Source: Microbulbifer taiwanensis (GTDB lineage Bacteria > Pseudomonadota > Gammaproteobacteria > Pseudomonadales > Cellvibrionaceae). From it: a DNA stretch of 43,973 nt. The DNA lies in assembly GCF_014904815.1 (NCBI RefSeq), contig NZ_JACZFR010000040.1, positions 1 to 43,973 of the forward strand. The letters run 5' to 3'. How positions within the stretch are numbered: the stretch's first letter is position 1; each line of letters begins with the position of its first letter. The notes under the pieces are model-generated. The model did no database searches. It was not told the origin of the DNA and was given only the letters and a program-made list of their open reading frames with translations. This document shows positions 1 to 8,625 of this stretch, one piece after another. Both the position numbers and the translations under genes were made by a program.

Positions 1-12
1 GGACCTGGTCCC

Positions 13-98
13 CCTCCTACAGTTTAGCTTCGCCATTCCGGCGCAGGCCGTAATCCAGGTGCCTCAAAACTGGATACCGGCCTGCTCCGGTATGACGA
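13..98. repeat. REP-like intergenic palindrome, copy 1
   Basis: This holds a CATTCCGGCG...CCAGGTG arm (34-60) followed by a perfect inverted repeat at 74-93 (ATACCGG / CCGGTAT around CCTGCT) ending in TATGACGA. The same two-part unit recurs at 5621-5657 plus 5818-5847, and a diverged copy lies at 17614-17683. The form resembles the dispersed CATTCCGGCGAAGGCCGG repeats common between proteobacterial genes. A CTCCTACAG half-arm of a second repeat family lies at 14-22. The first 157 bases hold no gene. Confidence 0.6.
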
Positions 99-157
99 AT
101 GCATTAGCGGCCTGCCTATCATAGGCTATTTGATGGGCACGCTTCGCTTTGCCCATC

Positions 158-1075
158 CTACGCGAGTTCTTTGGCAATCCGCTGCAGGATTTCCCTAATC
201 TCGACATCCACGCCAGGCATCGACATAAATCCGTGAATCATCCCATTCGCCTGCTGCACGTGAACCCGGTTGCCGGCCGCTTCCAGCCGCCTGGCATAGG
301 CATTGCCCTCATCCCGCAACGGATCGAACTCGGCCACAACAATATGCATCTGCGGAAGATTGCCCAGATCTTCACAGGAGAGGGGAGTAGCAAAGCCATC
401 GGCGGCCTGTGAATCACCCAAGTAATGGCGCCAGTAAAACTCCATCATCTCCCGGCTTAGAAAATACTCGCCGCCGCCGAGCTGCCTGTAGCTGTCGCTG
501 TCGCCCGGAATATTGGCCGTCGGGTAGAAAAGCAGCTGCGCATCAATATCGGCGCCGCCGCGCTCGCGCGCCAACAGGCTCACCGAGGCGCACAGGCAGG
601 CACCGGCACTGTCGCCGGCCAGCAGCAGCTGCGCATCCGCCGCGGCAAATACAGCGCGATTCTCCGCCGCCCATTGCACTGCCGCATAGCAGTCCTCCGG
701 CGCGGCCGGGTAGGGGTGTTCCGGGGCCAGTCGATAGGCCACTGACATGACCGCGCTGTCCAGCTCCCGGCATAGGTGACGGCACAGGCTGTCGTGGGTG
801 TCCAGCGTGCCCATCACGAAGCCGCCGCCGTGGAAGAAAAGAGTCAGCCGTTCAGAGGCTGCGGATTCGGGCAGGTAGAGGCGCGCGTCCAGCGGACCCT
901 CGGCACCGGGTACCTGGATATCCCGGCTCTCGCCGATCTGCACCGGCTCCACTGGCAGCGGGTTGTCGAAGATCTGGCGCATGGCGGCCGCGTCCATGGC
1001 GCTGACCGGGGGCAGGGGTGTGTCGGCGAAGCCGGCGAGAAATGCCTGAATACTGGGGTGTAGTTGTGATGCCAT
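158..1075 (-). CDS. alpha/beta hydrolase, HSL (hormone-sensitive lipase) type esterase
   Basis: A 305-residue cytosolic carboxylesterase/lipase-like enzyme without a signal peptide. It carries the HSL oxyanion motif HGGGF at residues 82-86 and the nucleophile motif GDSAG at 154-158 (Ser156). A C-terminal EFDPLRDEG supplies the probable acid and an IHGF motif the probable His. Length is normal for the family. The ATG is preceded by an AGGACAG ribosome site. It lies on the minus strand, divergent from the flavoprotein cluster starting at 1383, so it may share a control region with it. The natural ester is unknown; given the neighbours, a steroid or terpenoid ester is possible, but this is inference only. 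Confidence 0.85.
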   Translation of the reverse strand: MASQLHPSIQAFLAGFADTPLPPVSAMDAAAMRQIFDNPLPVEPVQIGESRDIQVPGAEGPLDARLYLPESAASERLTLFFHGGGFVMGTLDTHDSLCRHLCRELDSAVMSVAYRLAPEHPYPAAPEDCYAAVQWAAENRAVFAAADAQLLLAGDSAGACLCASVSLLARERGGADIDAQLLFYPTANIPGDSDSYRQLGGGEYFLSREMMEFYWRHYLGDSQAADGFATPLSCEDLGNLPQMHIVVAEFDPLRDEGNAYARRLEAAGNRVHVQQANGMIHGFMSMPGVDVEIREILQRIAKELA

Positions 1076-1382
1076 AGCGCTGTCCTGTCGTTATTAGTAG
1101 GCAAGGGGCGCAATGCGAAGATCCTGCGGGTGGAGGCTTTTTGCGGGGCTGTTGGCGAGAGGGGCTTCGCCGACAAGCCTATAGGGATGTATTTAGGGGG
1201 GGTGCCTAGCCCGTGTCCCGCAAAAAGCCGCCAGCAGCAGGGTCGCCACAGACGCCGCCAGGTTCCTTCAAATTCTAAGACGCACCCTATGCCCACCTAT
1301 CGTCCGCATGGACGATGAGCCTCCACCACCAGCGGGGGAACATAGCCATCGAAAACAATAATTCCCAAACTGCAGGTGCACC
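1076..1382. other. divergent intergenic region with hairpins
   Basis: These 307 bp have no credible gene. They contain a long-range inverted repeat (arms 1132-1148 and 1217-1232, sequence GGAGGCTTTTTGCGGG against its complement) and a small hairpin inside it (GGCGA...TCGCC around 1154-1171). A separate operator-like palindrome lies at 1299-1316. The region must contain the promoters of the hydrolase (minus) and the flavoprotein operon (plus), but I could not assign -35/-10 boxes with confidence. Confidence 0.5.
1299..1316. promoter_or_regulatory. operator-like palindrome upstream of the flavoprotein operon
   Basis: ATCGTCC-GCAT-GGACGAT is a perfect 7-4-7 inverted repeat ending 67 bases before the ATG at 1383. 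Size and position fit a dimeric repressor site or a 5' UTR hairpin. No matching regulator gene is in the window. Confidence 0.3.
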
Positions 1383-3107
1383 ATGGCGAGCGAAGACGGG
1401 CAGACAGAATTCGATGTAATCGTGGTGGGATCCGGTGCCGGAGGTATGACGGCGGCGCTGCGCGCCCACGACCTGGGCCTGTCGGTACTGGTGATCGAGA
1501 AGAGCGATCGCTACGGCGGCAGCTCCGCCATGTCCGGCGGTGGCATCTGGATACCAAACCACGGCAAACCTTCTGCGGTGGCCGATTCCTGCGACGAGGC
1601 CTTCCAGTATATGCGCGGCCTGGTGGAGCCCTGTGTCAGTGACGAGCGGGTTCAAGCCTATCTGCGCACCGGCCCGGAAATGCTCGCCTACCTGGAGAGC
1701 GAGACACGGGTCAGCTACACGCCCCAGGACACCTACTGCGATTACTACCCGGACAGGCCCGGCGGCAAGAGCGGCGGCCGCACCCTGGATCCGGACCCCT
1801 ACGACGGGCGCAAACTGGGGGACGAATTCGAAAACCTGCGCGAGCAGCATATCCAGGAACTCGCGCTGGGTCGCTACGCACTGACCATGGCCGAGGGGCG
1901 ACAGATCTTCAGCAAGGAGAGCGGTTGGCTGGGCCTGATGCTGAAGCGCATGGCGAAGTACTGGCTGGATATTCCCCAGAGATTGCGCGGTAAGCGCGAC
2001 CGCCGCCTGGTACTCGGCAACGCGCTGATCGGCCGCCTGCGTCACTCGTTGCTGGAGCGGGAAATTCCGCTGTGGCTGAACTGCAGCCTGCAGGAACTGA
2101 TTTATTCGGATGGCCGCTGCAGCGGCATCGGCGTCAACCGCGACGGGTGCACCTCCACGCTGCGCGCAAAACGCGGCGTAATCCTCGCCGCCGGCGGCTT
2201 CGAACACAACCAGGCCATGCGCGATCAATACCTGCCGCAACCGTCGTCCACCCGCTGGAGCGCCGGCAATCCGAACAACACCGGTGACGCAATACGCGCG
2301 GGCCAGCAACTGGGCGCCGCCGTTGACCTGATGCAGCACGCCTGGTGGGGCCCCTCGGTGCGCGTCGACAGCGAATCGGTGGCGCGCATACTGTTTATCG
2401 AGAAATCCCTGCCCGGTCTGATTTTCGTCAACGCCGATGGCAAGCGCTTCGCCAATGAAGCGGCGCCCTACCAGGACTATGGCCCCAACGCCTACGGCGC
2501 TAACAGTCCAGTGGCCTACGCGATCTTCGATAACCGTTATCGGCAGAAGTTTATTTTCGGCCCCATGATACAGGCGGAATTTATGCCGGATAAGAAACTG
2601 CCCAAGGCACTGCAGAGCGGTTTCTACCAGAAGGCGCAGACGGCCGCAGAGCTGGCGCGGGAGCTCGATATCAATCCGCAGGGGCTGGAACAGACCCTGG
2701 TGGAATTCAACCAGTGCGCCCGTGCTGGTGAAGATATTCGCTTCAAGCGCGGCGGCAACCTGCACGACCGCTACTACGGCGACAAGAACCAGAAACCGAA
2801 TCCCTGCCTGGCACCGCTCGACAAGGCGCCCTTTTACGGTGTGCCGGTCTACGCCGGTGACCTGGGTACCAAGGGCGGCCTGCTCACCGACGTGGACGCG
2901 CGCGTGCTGCGCAAGGGCGGGGAGGTTATCGAAGGCCTCTACGCAATCGGCAATTGCGCCGCGTCGGTGATGGGCAGCAGCTATCCCGGTGCAGGTTCCA
3001 CCCTGGGGCCGGCCATGACCTTCGGTTACCGTGCCGCCAATAGACTGGCGGATGCACGGTGGAAGCTGCAGACCGCAGAGGGCGTCGCGGTGGAGTTCGC
3101 CGGGTGA
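1383..3107 (+). CDS. FAD-dependent 3-ketosteroid Delta1-dehydrogenase-like oxidoreductase
   Basis: A 574-residue flavoprotein of the FAD_binding_2 / KstD group. The dinucleotide-binding motif GSGAGGMTAALRA is near residues 17-29, followed by EKSDRYGGSSAMSGGG and WIPNH, typical of KstD. The DYYPDRPGG segment, the NEAAPY motif (tyrosine in the position of a catalytic Tyr in characterised KstD) and the C-terminal SYPGAGSTLGPAMTFGY motif (Tyr-Pro-Gly-Ala-Gly) are all present. It is therefore likely to be catalytically competent for introducing a 1,2 double bond into a 3-keto ring. The stop overlaps the GTG start of the next flavoprotein by 4 bases (GTGA), indicating translational coupling. The true substrate is unproven. 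Confidence 0.8.
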   Translation: MASEDGQTEFDVIVVGSGAGGMTAALRAHDLGLSVLVIEKSDRYGGSSAMSGGGIWIPNHGKPSAVADSCDEAFQYMRGLVEPCVSDERVQAYLRTGPEMLAYLESETRVSYTPQDTYCDYYPDRPGGKSGGRTLDPDPYDGRKLGDEFENLREQHIQELALGRYALTMAEGRQIFSKESGWLGLMLKRMAKYWLDIPQRLRGKRDRRLVLGNALIGRLRHSLLEREIPLWLNCSLQELIYSDGRCSGIGVNRDGCTSTLRAKRGVILAAGGFEHNQAMRDQYLPQPSSTRWSAGNPNNTGDAIRAGQQLGAAVDLMQHAWWGPSVRVDSESVARILFIEKSLPGLIFVNADGKRFANEAAPYQDYGPNAYGANSPVAYAIFDNRYRQKFIFGPMIQAEFMPDKKLPKALQSGFYQKAQTAAELARELDINPQGLEQTLVEFNQCARAGEDIRFKRGGNLHDRYYGDKNQKPNPCLAPLDKAPFYGVPVYAGDLGTKGGLLTDVDARVLRKGGEVIEGLYAIGNCAASVMGSSYPGAGSTLGPAMTFGYRAANRLADARWKLQTAEGVAVEFAG

Positions 3108-4798
3108 ACGCTGAATTGCTGCGCGCCCAGGTGGCGGCGCCGCTGCGTATCGACAGTGCCGACGCCATCGACTGGCACGGCGAAACCGATATCGCCGTTG
3201 TCGGCTACGGCGCGGCCGGCGCCTGTGCCGCACTGGAGGCGGCGGAGCAGGGTGCCGATGTCAGGGTGCTGGACCGGTTGGACGGTGGCGGCGCCAGTGC
3301 CCTGTCCGGCGGTGTCGTCTATGCCGGCGGTGGCACCGAGTTCCAGCGCCGCGCCGGTGAGAACGACAGCGTGGAAAATATGCTGGAATACCTGAAGCGC
3401 GAAACCGGGGGCGTGGTTTCCGAACAGACACTGCGGCGCTTCTGTAGCGACAGTATTGCCAACCTGGATTGGCTGCAGCATTGCGGAGTGCCCTTCGACG
3501 GCACCGCCTACGATAAAAAGACCTCCTATCCGCCCGAGGGCTACTTTCTCTACTATTCCGGCAACGAACTCTGCGCGCCCTACCGGGACTTGGCGCAGCC
3601 GGTGCGGCGCGGACACAGGGTCAGGGGCGAGCATTTTACCGGCCGCGTGCTCTTTGACTGCCTGCACCGGGCCGTGCAGGGACGCGGCAATATCCGCGTG
3701 GAAAACCACTGTGAAGTGTCGCGACTGATTCTCGACAGACGCGGCCATGTGCTGGGGTTGGAATATTTACAGGCACCGCGAAATCGCGCGGTTCGCAAAT
3801 TGATGCGGATACTCAACCGCTTTGCCAACCGCTTTGTCGTGCTGGAACCGCGCATCGGCAGCGCAGTGCGGCGGCTGGTGCATTGGCTGAGGAAGCGCGG
3901 CAGCATCCAGCGACTGCGAGTCAGCAGGGGTGTAATCCTCGCCGCTGGCGGTTTTATTTTCCAGCGCCGGCTGCTGCAGCAGTATGCGCCGGCCTATATC
4001 AACATCCGCCCGCTGGGGGAGGATTGCAACGGCTCCGGCATCGCGTTGGGCGCCAGTGTCGGTGGCACTGTGGAGCATATGCACAGGATCTCCGCCTGGA
4101 GATTTTTTGCCCCGCCGGACTGTCTGCTGAAGGGCCTGGTCGTGGACGGCCGCGGCCAGCGTATCTGCAACGAGGATCTCTACGGGGCCACCACCGCCGA
4201 CCGGGTAACGGAGGCTGGCGGGCGCGCCTTCCTGATCCTGGATGAAAAGCTGATGCGCGAGGCCAGGGCGGAGGCGCGTCCGGGAAAGATGCCCTGGCAC
4301 CAGTGGTTGCCGGCGCGTCTCTTCCTGCACGCGTCCTCCAGCCGCGCCGGTGACCCGGCCTCCCTGGCGCAGCGCTGCGGTTTCGACAGTGCCGCGCTGA
4401 AGCACACACTGGACAGCTACAACACCGGCGCCGCCGCCGGCCGCGACTTCCTTGGCAAGGCGGAGCAGTATCTGCAGCCGCTGGGTCCTGGCCCCTATTA
4501 CGCCATCGATATTTCCGTGCACAACACCCGCGTCCCCTGCCCGGCGATCACCCTCGGCGGCCTGGTGGTGGACGAGGACAGCGGTGCCGTGCTGGACGAA
4601 AAGGGTGGGGCGATCGGCGGTCTGTACGCGGCCGGGCGCAATGCGGTGGGTATCTGTTCCCATTCCTATATCAGTGGCCTGTCACTGGCGGACTGCGTTT
4701 TCTCCGGCCGCCGCGCCGCGCGCAGTGTCGCCAGTGCGGCTGCGCAGAGCGCTGCGGCGCCCATTGACAAAAAAGCGGAGGCGGTAGATGTCGCTTGA
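3104..4798 (+). CDS. FAD-binding dehydrogenase, 3-ketosteroid Delta4-(5alpha)-dehydrogenase-like
   Basis: I chose the GTG at 3104, which overlaps the upstream stop as GTGA, over an extended start at 3059. This gives 564 residues. The FAD motif VVGYGAAGACAALEAAEQGADV is near residues 28-49 and the C-terminal AAGRNAVGICSHSYISGLSL motif matches the fumarate reductase/Delta4-dehydrogenase branch of FAD_binding_2 enzymes more than KstD proper. A basic stretch near residues 225-290 looks like an insertion relative to the upstream paralogue. The coupling to a Delta1-type enzyme suggests sequential desaturation of one ring; this is inference from family and order. The stop overlaps the next gene's start by 11 bases. 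Confidence 0.72.
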   Translation: MNAELLRAQVAAPLRIDSADAIDWHGETDIAVVGYGAAGACAALEAAEQGADVRVLDRLDGGGASALSGGVVYAGGGTEFQRRAGENDSVENMLEYLKRETGGVVSEQTLRRFCSDSIANLDWLQHCGVPFDGTAYDKKTSYPPEGYFLYYSGNELCAPYRDLAQPVRRGHRVRGEHFTGRVLFDCLHRAVQGRGNIRVENHCEVSRLILDRRGHVLGLEYLQAPRNRAVRKLMRILNRFANRFVVLEPRIGSAVRRLVHWLRKRGSIQRLRVSRGVILAAGGFIFQRRLLQQYAPAYINIRPLGEDCNGSGIALGASVGGTVEHMHRISAWRFFAPPDCLLKGLVVDGRGQRICNEDLYGATTADRVTEAGGRAFLILDEKLMREARAEARPGKMPWHQWLPARLFLHASSSRAGDPASLAQRCGFDSAALKHTLDSYNTGAAAGRDFLGKAEQYLQPLGPGPYYAIDISVHNTRVPCPAITLGGLVVDEDSGAVLDEKGGAIGGLYAAGRNAVGICSHSYISGLSLADCVFSGRRAARSVASAAAQSAAAPIDKKAEAVDVA

Positions 4799-5603
4799 TC
4801 GGAATATGGATTGGCAAAAAAAAGTCGCGGTGGTTACCGGCGCGGCCAGCGGCATCGGCCGCGGCCTGGCAGAACACACCGCCGGCCTGGGTATGAAACT
4901 GGTGCTGGCGGATATCAACGGCGAGGCGCTGGAAAGTGTCGCGCAGTCTCTGGACACAGAGGTGCTGATCGTCGTTGCGGATGTCAGCGACGTCGATGCG
5001 GTGGAGCATCTGGCGGAAGAGGCCTATGCGCGCTTCGGCCGCGTGGACCTGCTGTTCAACAACGCCGGCATTATGGCCGCGGGCTTTTCCTGGGAGATAG
5101 ATCCGCAGCAATTCCAGCGCGCACTGGATATCAATATCAATGGCGTGATCAATGGAGCCCGCGCCTTTGTGCCGCGTATGAAAGAGCAGGGTGAACGGGC
5201 CTTTATCGTCAATACCGCCTCCATCGGTGGTCTGCTGGCCAGCCCGTTGATGGCACCCTACTCGGTATCCAAGTTTGCGGTGGTTGCTTTCAGTGAGAGC
5301 CTGCATGCGGAGATGGCGCTGTTACAGCTGCCGATCCAGGTGTCGGTGCTCTGCCCGGGTCCGGTGACCAGCGAAATCTTCAAGAGCCCCCTCGGACGCG
5401 GCAGTTACCATCCGGCGGTCAGCGGATTCGTGCAGCAGTTGCAGCAGCACCTGGACGCCGATGGCATTTCCCCGGCGGAACTGGCCAGGCGCGCCTTTGC
5501 CGGCATAGATGCGGGTGAATTCTGGCTGATACCCCAGCCGGAGATGCTTCGGGAAAGATACCCGCAGCGAGTGGAAAAAATACTGGAAAAGATTTCCACA
5601 TAG
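4788..5603 (+). CDS. short-chain dehydrogenase/reductase (SDR)
   Basis: A 271-residue classical SDR. The cofactor motif TGAASGIG lies near residues 17-24, NNAG near 91-94, a Ser in VNTASIGG, and YSVSK with Tyr158/Lys162 forms the active site. A GGAGGCGG ribosome site lies 4-10 bases before the ATG at 4788, supporting it over a second ATG at 4806. It overlaps the preceding flavoprotein by 11 bases, so the three genes 1383-5603 form one operon. It probably oxidises or reduces a hydroxyl/keto group on the same substrate as the two dehydrogenases; a hydroxysteroid dehydrogenase role is possible but unproven. Confidence 0.8.
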   Translation: MSLDRNMDWQKKVAVVTGAASGIGRGLAEHTAGLGMKLVLADINGEALESVAQSLDTEVLIVVADVSDVDAVEHLAEEAYARFGRVDLLFNNAGIMAAGFSWEIDPQQFQRALDININGVINGARAFVPRMKEQGERAFIVNTASIGGLLASPLMAPYSVSKFAVVAFSESLHAEMALLQLPIQVSVLCPGPVTSEIFKSPLGRGSYHPAVSGFVQQLQQHLDADGISPAELARRAFAGIDAGEFWLIPQPEMLRERYPQRVEKILEKIST

Positions 5604-5914
5604 CCCTACCCAAACAATCGTCATTCCGGCGAAGGCCGGAATCCAGGTGCCACCACACTAGTGGGCCATGCGGAAAGTTGTGTAACAGTTCGCGTCGCCA
5701 AAGCGCCCAGCTCTGCGTTGAGAAAGCTTGAAATAACGCTGCTATTCCTGCGCTTTCTCGCCTTGATCTGAACGCTTTGGCTGTGCTCCTTTGTTACCGA
5801 ACTTCCCGCATGGCCCACTAGATACCGGCCTGCGCCGGTATGACGAGCGAATGAGAGCTTGCCTTCAACCAGGGTGCAAACCTAGAGCCAATAAATTCCG
5901 ATACAGGTGTAAAG
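5604..5914. other. intergenic region: REP-like repeat interrupted by a MITE-like element
   Basis: These 311 bp separate the SDR from the ferredoxin reductase. The left half of a REP-like unit (5621-5657) and its right half (5818-5847) flank the 164-bp palindromic element described separately. Beyond 5847 there is only a short leader ending in an AGGTG-type ribosome site before the ATG at 5915. A 65-codon minus-strand reading frame inside the palindrome is not a gene. Confidence 0.65.
5658..5821. mobile_element. MITE-like palindromic element (164 bp) flanked by CTAG
   Basis: The two ends form imperfect terminal inverted repeats of about 30 bp: CTAGTGGGCCATGCGG at the left matches the complement of the right end exactly for 16 bases, and the match continues with few mismatches through AAGTT..GTAACA. 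Further inward, GCCAAAGCG pairs with CGCTTTGGC and GAGAAAGC with GCTTTCTC, so the whole unit can fold into one long stem. It splits a REP-like repeat whose intact counterpart is at 34-98, which marks it as an insertion. CTAG at both ends may be a target duplication or the repeat tip. No transposase is encoded. Confidence 0.65.
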
Positions 5915-7105
5915 ATGTCACAACGCTGCATTATCGTCGGCGCCGGTCACGCCGCCGCGCAAATGGTAGCCTCGCTGCGGAGCGGGGGCTGGGACGGGGA
6001 AATATTGCTGATCGGCGATGAGCCTTCGCTGCCCTACCAGCGTCCGCCGCTGTCCAAGGGCTATCTGGGTGGCGAGATGACGCAACAGCAGCTGTTCATC
6101 CGCCCCGAGACCTTCTACCAGAAACACCATGTCGAGCTGCTGCTGAACACCCGCGTCAGCGCCATCGACCGCGAGCGGAAAACCGTGTCGACGAACAAGG
6201 GTGAGGCACTGGATTACGACAGACTGTGCCTGGCCACCGGCACGCGGCCGCGCCGGCTGGACTGTCTACCCGGCGCCGCGCTGAACGGCATCCACTATCT
6301 GCGCAGCGCTGTGGATGTGGAGCGCATTCGCGGCGAGCTGGCGGGCACAAAAAATGCAGTAATCGTCGGCGGCGGTTATATCGGCCTGGAGACGGCGGCA
6401 TCACTGCGCAAAGCTGGCCTGCAGGTTACGGTTGTCGAAGCCGCGGAGCGCATACTACAAAGGGTCACTTCGCCGCAGCTGTCGGAATTTTTCCGCCGCC
6501 TGCACCGGGAGGAGGGTGCGACCATTCTCGAGGGCACCGGCCTGGCGGAATTTGTCGGCACCAACGGCCGCGTCAATGCGGTGCGTACCAATGGTGGTGA
6601 ACTGCTGCCGGCGGACCTGGTAATTGTCGGCGTGGGGGTGGAGGTCAATGGCGAACTGGCGCGGGACTGCGGGCTGGAATACGACAACGGCATAGTGGTG
6701 GACGACTATTGCCGCACCAGCGACGAAGGCATAGTTGCCATCGGCGACTGCACCTATCACTACAATGCCCACTATGACCGGCGCCTGCGCCTGGAATCCG
6801 TGCCCAATGCCACCGAGCAGGCCAAGATCGCGGCCAAGACACTGTGCGGCAAACTGCAGCCCTACAACAGCCTGCCCTGGTTCTGGTCGGATCAGTACGA
6901 TATCAAACTGCAGATCGCGGGCCTGTCCCAGGGGTATGACGAAGTGGTGGTCAAGGGTGACCGGGAAAGTCGCAGCTTCTGCCTCTACTACCTGAAAGCC
7001 GGCCGCGTGATCGCCGCGGATGCGGTCAACAGCCCGCGGGATTTTATGCAGGCGAAGAAATTGATCCAAAGTCGCAGCGGCCTGCCGGAAGAGGCGCTCG
7101 CTTAG
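5915..7105 (+). CDS. NAD(P)/FAD-dependent ferredoxin (rubredoxin/putidaredoxin) reductase
   Basis: A 396-residue member of the pyridine nucleotide-disulphide oxidoreductase family, closest in motif pattern to putidaredoxin/rhodocoxin reductases. It has an N-terminal FAD site (IIVGAGHAAAQMVASLR), the PYQRPPLSKGYL motif characteristic of this group, a central NAD site (VIVGGGYIGLETAASLRKAG) and the late FAD motif VAIGDC. It should pass electrons from NAD(P)H to a [2Fe-2S] ferredoxin or rubredoxin serving a P450 or oxygenase, but neither partner is in the window. It is downstream of the MITE-bearing gap and may be transcribed separately. Its stop overlaps convergently with the uxaA stop by 4 bases. 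Confidence 0.85.
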   Translation: MSQRCIIVGAGHAAAQMVASLRSGGWDGEILLIGDEPSLPYQRPPLSKGYLGGEMTQQQLFIRPETFYQKHHVELLLNTRVSAIDRERKTVSTNKGEALDYDRLCLATGTRPRRLDCLPGAALNGIHYLRSAVDVERIRGELAGTKNAVIVGGGYIGLETAASLRKAGLQVTVVEAAERILQRVTSPQLSEFFRRLHREEGATILEGTGLAEFVGTNGRVNAVRTNGGELLPADLVIVGVGVEVNGELARDCGLEYDNGIVVDDYCRTSDEGIVAIGDCTYHYNAHYDRRLRLESVPNATEQAKIAAKTLCGKLQPYNSLPWFWSDQYDIKLQIAGLSQGYDEVVVKGDRESRSFCLYYLKAGRVIAADAVNSPRDFMQAKKLIQSRSGLPEEALA

Positions 7106-8625
7106 ATAACCGCGCCTATCCGCCAGGGGGCAAACTCGTTGTCGCCATAGTCGAGCCTTTCGCTGGCGCTCTTCTCGCCGGAGGCGATGGCGAGTATGCG
7201 CTGGAAAATCATCTCGCCGCACTCGTCCACCGAGTAGTCCCCGTCGACAATGCCGCCACAGTCGATATCCATATCCTCGCGCATACGCCGGAACAGCGCT
7301 GAGTTGCTCGCCAGCTTGATGCAGGGCACCGGCTTGGAACCGAAGGCGGAGCCGCGCCCGGTGGTAAAGCAGACCACATTGGCCCCGGAAGCTATCTGCC
7401 CGGTGACCGACACCGGATCGAAACCGGGGCTGTCCATAAATACCAACCCTTTGCTGCGCACCTGTTCTGCATACAGGTAGACGTCCTGCAGCGCACTGGT
7501 ACCGCCCTTGGCTTGGGCGCCGAGGGATTTCTCCGCGATGGTCGTCAGCCCGCCGGCCTTGTTGCCGGGCGAGGGATTGTTATTCAGGGCAACGCCGTTG
7601 ATCTCCGTGTAGTGCTCCCACCAGCGGATTCTGTCCACCAGCTTCTGCGCCACCTCCGGCGCCACCGCACGGCGGGTCAGCAGATGTTCTGCGCCGTAGA
7701 TTTCCGGCGTCTCCGAATAGATCACAGTGCCGCCGTGGCGCACCAGTAAATCAGCTGCGGCGCCCAGGGCCGAGTTGGCCGTCATTCCCGAATAGGCGTC
7801 GCTGCCGCCGCACTGCACCGCCAGCGTCAGTTCCGACGCGGGAATTGCCTCCCGCTGGCAGGCATTGGCGCTGGGCAGCATCTCGGTGAGCTTGTCCACG
7901 CCGGCCTGCACTGCGGCGCGGGTGCCGCCGGAGCCCTGGATTGTGAGCGCCTGGAACAGGGGGCCTGTCTCCAGGCCGCAATCGCGCAACAGGCTGTTCA
8001 CCTGCATGGCCTCGCAGCCGAGACCGATCAGCAGCACACCGGCAAAATTCGGGTGGCCGATATAGCCGTGCAGGGTGCGCATCAGGGTGCGGTAGCCCTC
8101 GTCGCAGGTAGACATGCCGCAGCCGCTGTCGTGGCCCAGGGCCACTATGCCATCCACGTTGGGGAAATCGCGCAGCACACCGCTGTTGGCAAAGTGTGCC
8201 GCTATGGCGCGGGAAACGGTTACCGAGCAGTTGACCGTGGAAACTATGGCGAGGAAGTTGCGGGTGCCGGCTCTGCCGTTGGCGCGGCGGTAGCCCTGAA
8301 AACTGGCCCGCGCGGACGTCTCTATATAGTCGATAGCCGGAACCTTGCTGCAGAAGGCGTAGTCCGGCCTGTGCGCACCGGCAGTCATGTTGTGCTCGTG
8401 CACATGCTCGCCGGCGGCGATATCGGCGCTGGCAAAGCCGATCGCCTGGCCGTACTTGAGTACAGCTTCACCGCGTGCGATGGGGCAGACCGCGACCTTG
8501 TGCATGGCGGGTACATCGGTCACCAGCTCCAGCAGCTCACCGCGCCAGTTCACCAGGCTGCCGGCGGGCAGCTGGGCGCGGCTCAGGGCTACGTTGTCCG
8601 CTCTGTGAATATGAATAAGGTCCAT
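7102..8625 (-). CDS. uxaA: altronate dehydratase
   Basis: A 507-residue full-length UxaA, converting D-altronate to 2-keto-3-deoxygluconate (KDG) in the cytosol. The N-terminal about 90 residues form a SAF domain (HVHEHNM motif) and the rest is the UxaA catalytic region, with GLGCEAMQVN, QCGGSDAYSG and TTGRGSAFGSKPVPCIKLASN typical of altronate/galactarate dehydratases. I start at the ATG at 8625, preceded by GGAG, and reject the upstream in-frame extension to 9345 because it runs antisense through the GntR gene. It is divergent from that regulator with candidate operators between. A galactarate dehydratase is the main alternative, but the pectin context favours altronate. Confidence 0.9.
   Translation of the reverse strand: MDLIHIHRADNVALSRAQLPAGSLVNWRGELLELVTDVPAMHKVAVCPIARGEAVLKYGQAIGFASADIAAGEHVHEHNMTAGAHRPDYAFCSKVPAIDYIETSARASFQGYRRANGRAGTRNFLAIVSTVNCSVTVSRAIAAHFANSGVLRDFPNVDGIVALGHDSGCGMSTCDEGYRTLMRTLHGYIGHPNFAGVLLIGLGCEAMQVNSLLRDCGLETGPLFQALTIQGSGGTRAAVQAGVDKLTEMLPSANACQREAIPASELTLAVQCGGSDAYSGMTANSALGAAADLLVRHGGTVIYSETPEIYGAEHLLTRRAVAPEVAQKLVDRIRWWEHYTEINGVALNNNPSPGNKAGGLTTIAEKSLGAQAKGGTSALQDVYLYAEQVRSKGLVFMDSPGFDPVSVTGQIASGANVVCFTTGRGSAFGSKPVPCIKLASNSALFRRMREDMDIDCGGIVDGDYSVDECGEMIFQRILAIASGEKSASERLDYGDNEFAPWRIGAVI

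Noticed and set aside
1287..3233. 648-codon open frame antisense to the first flavoprotein
   Set aside because: It is a high-GC shadow frame opposite a gene with intact KstD motifs; its translation shows no domain and no start context.
5621..5818. 65-codon minus-strand frame in the MITE-like element
   Set aside because: It lies entirely within a palindrome and repeat arms and has no protein features.
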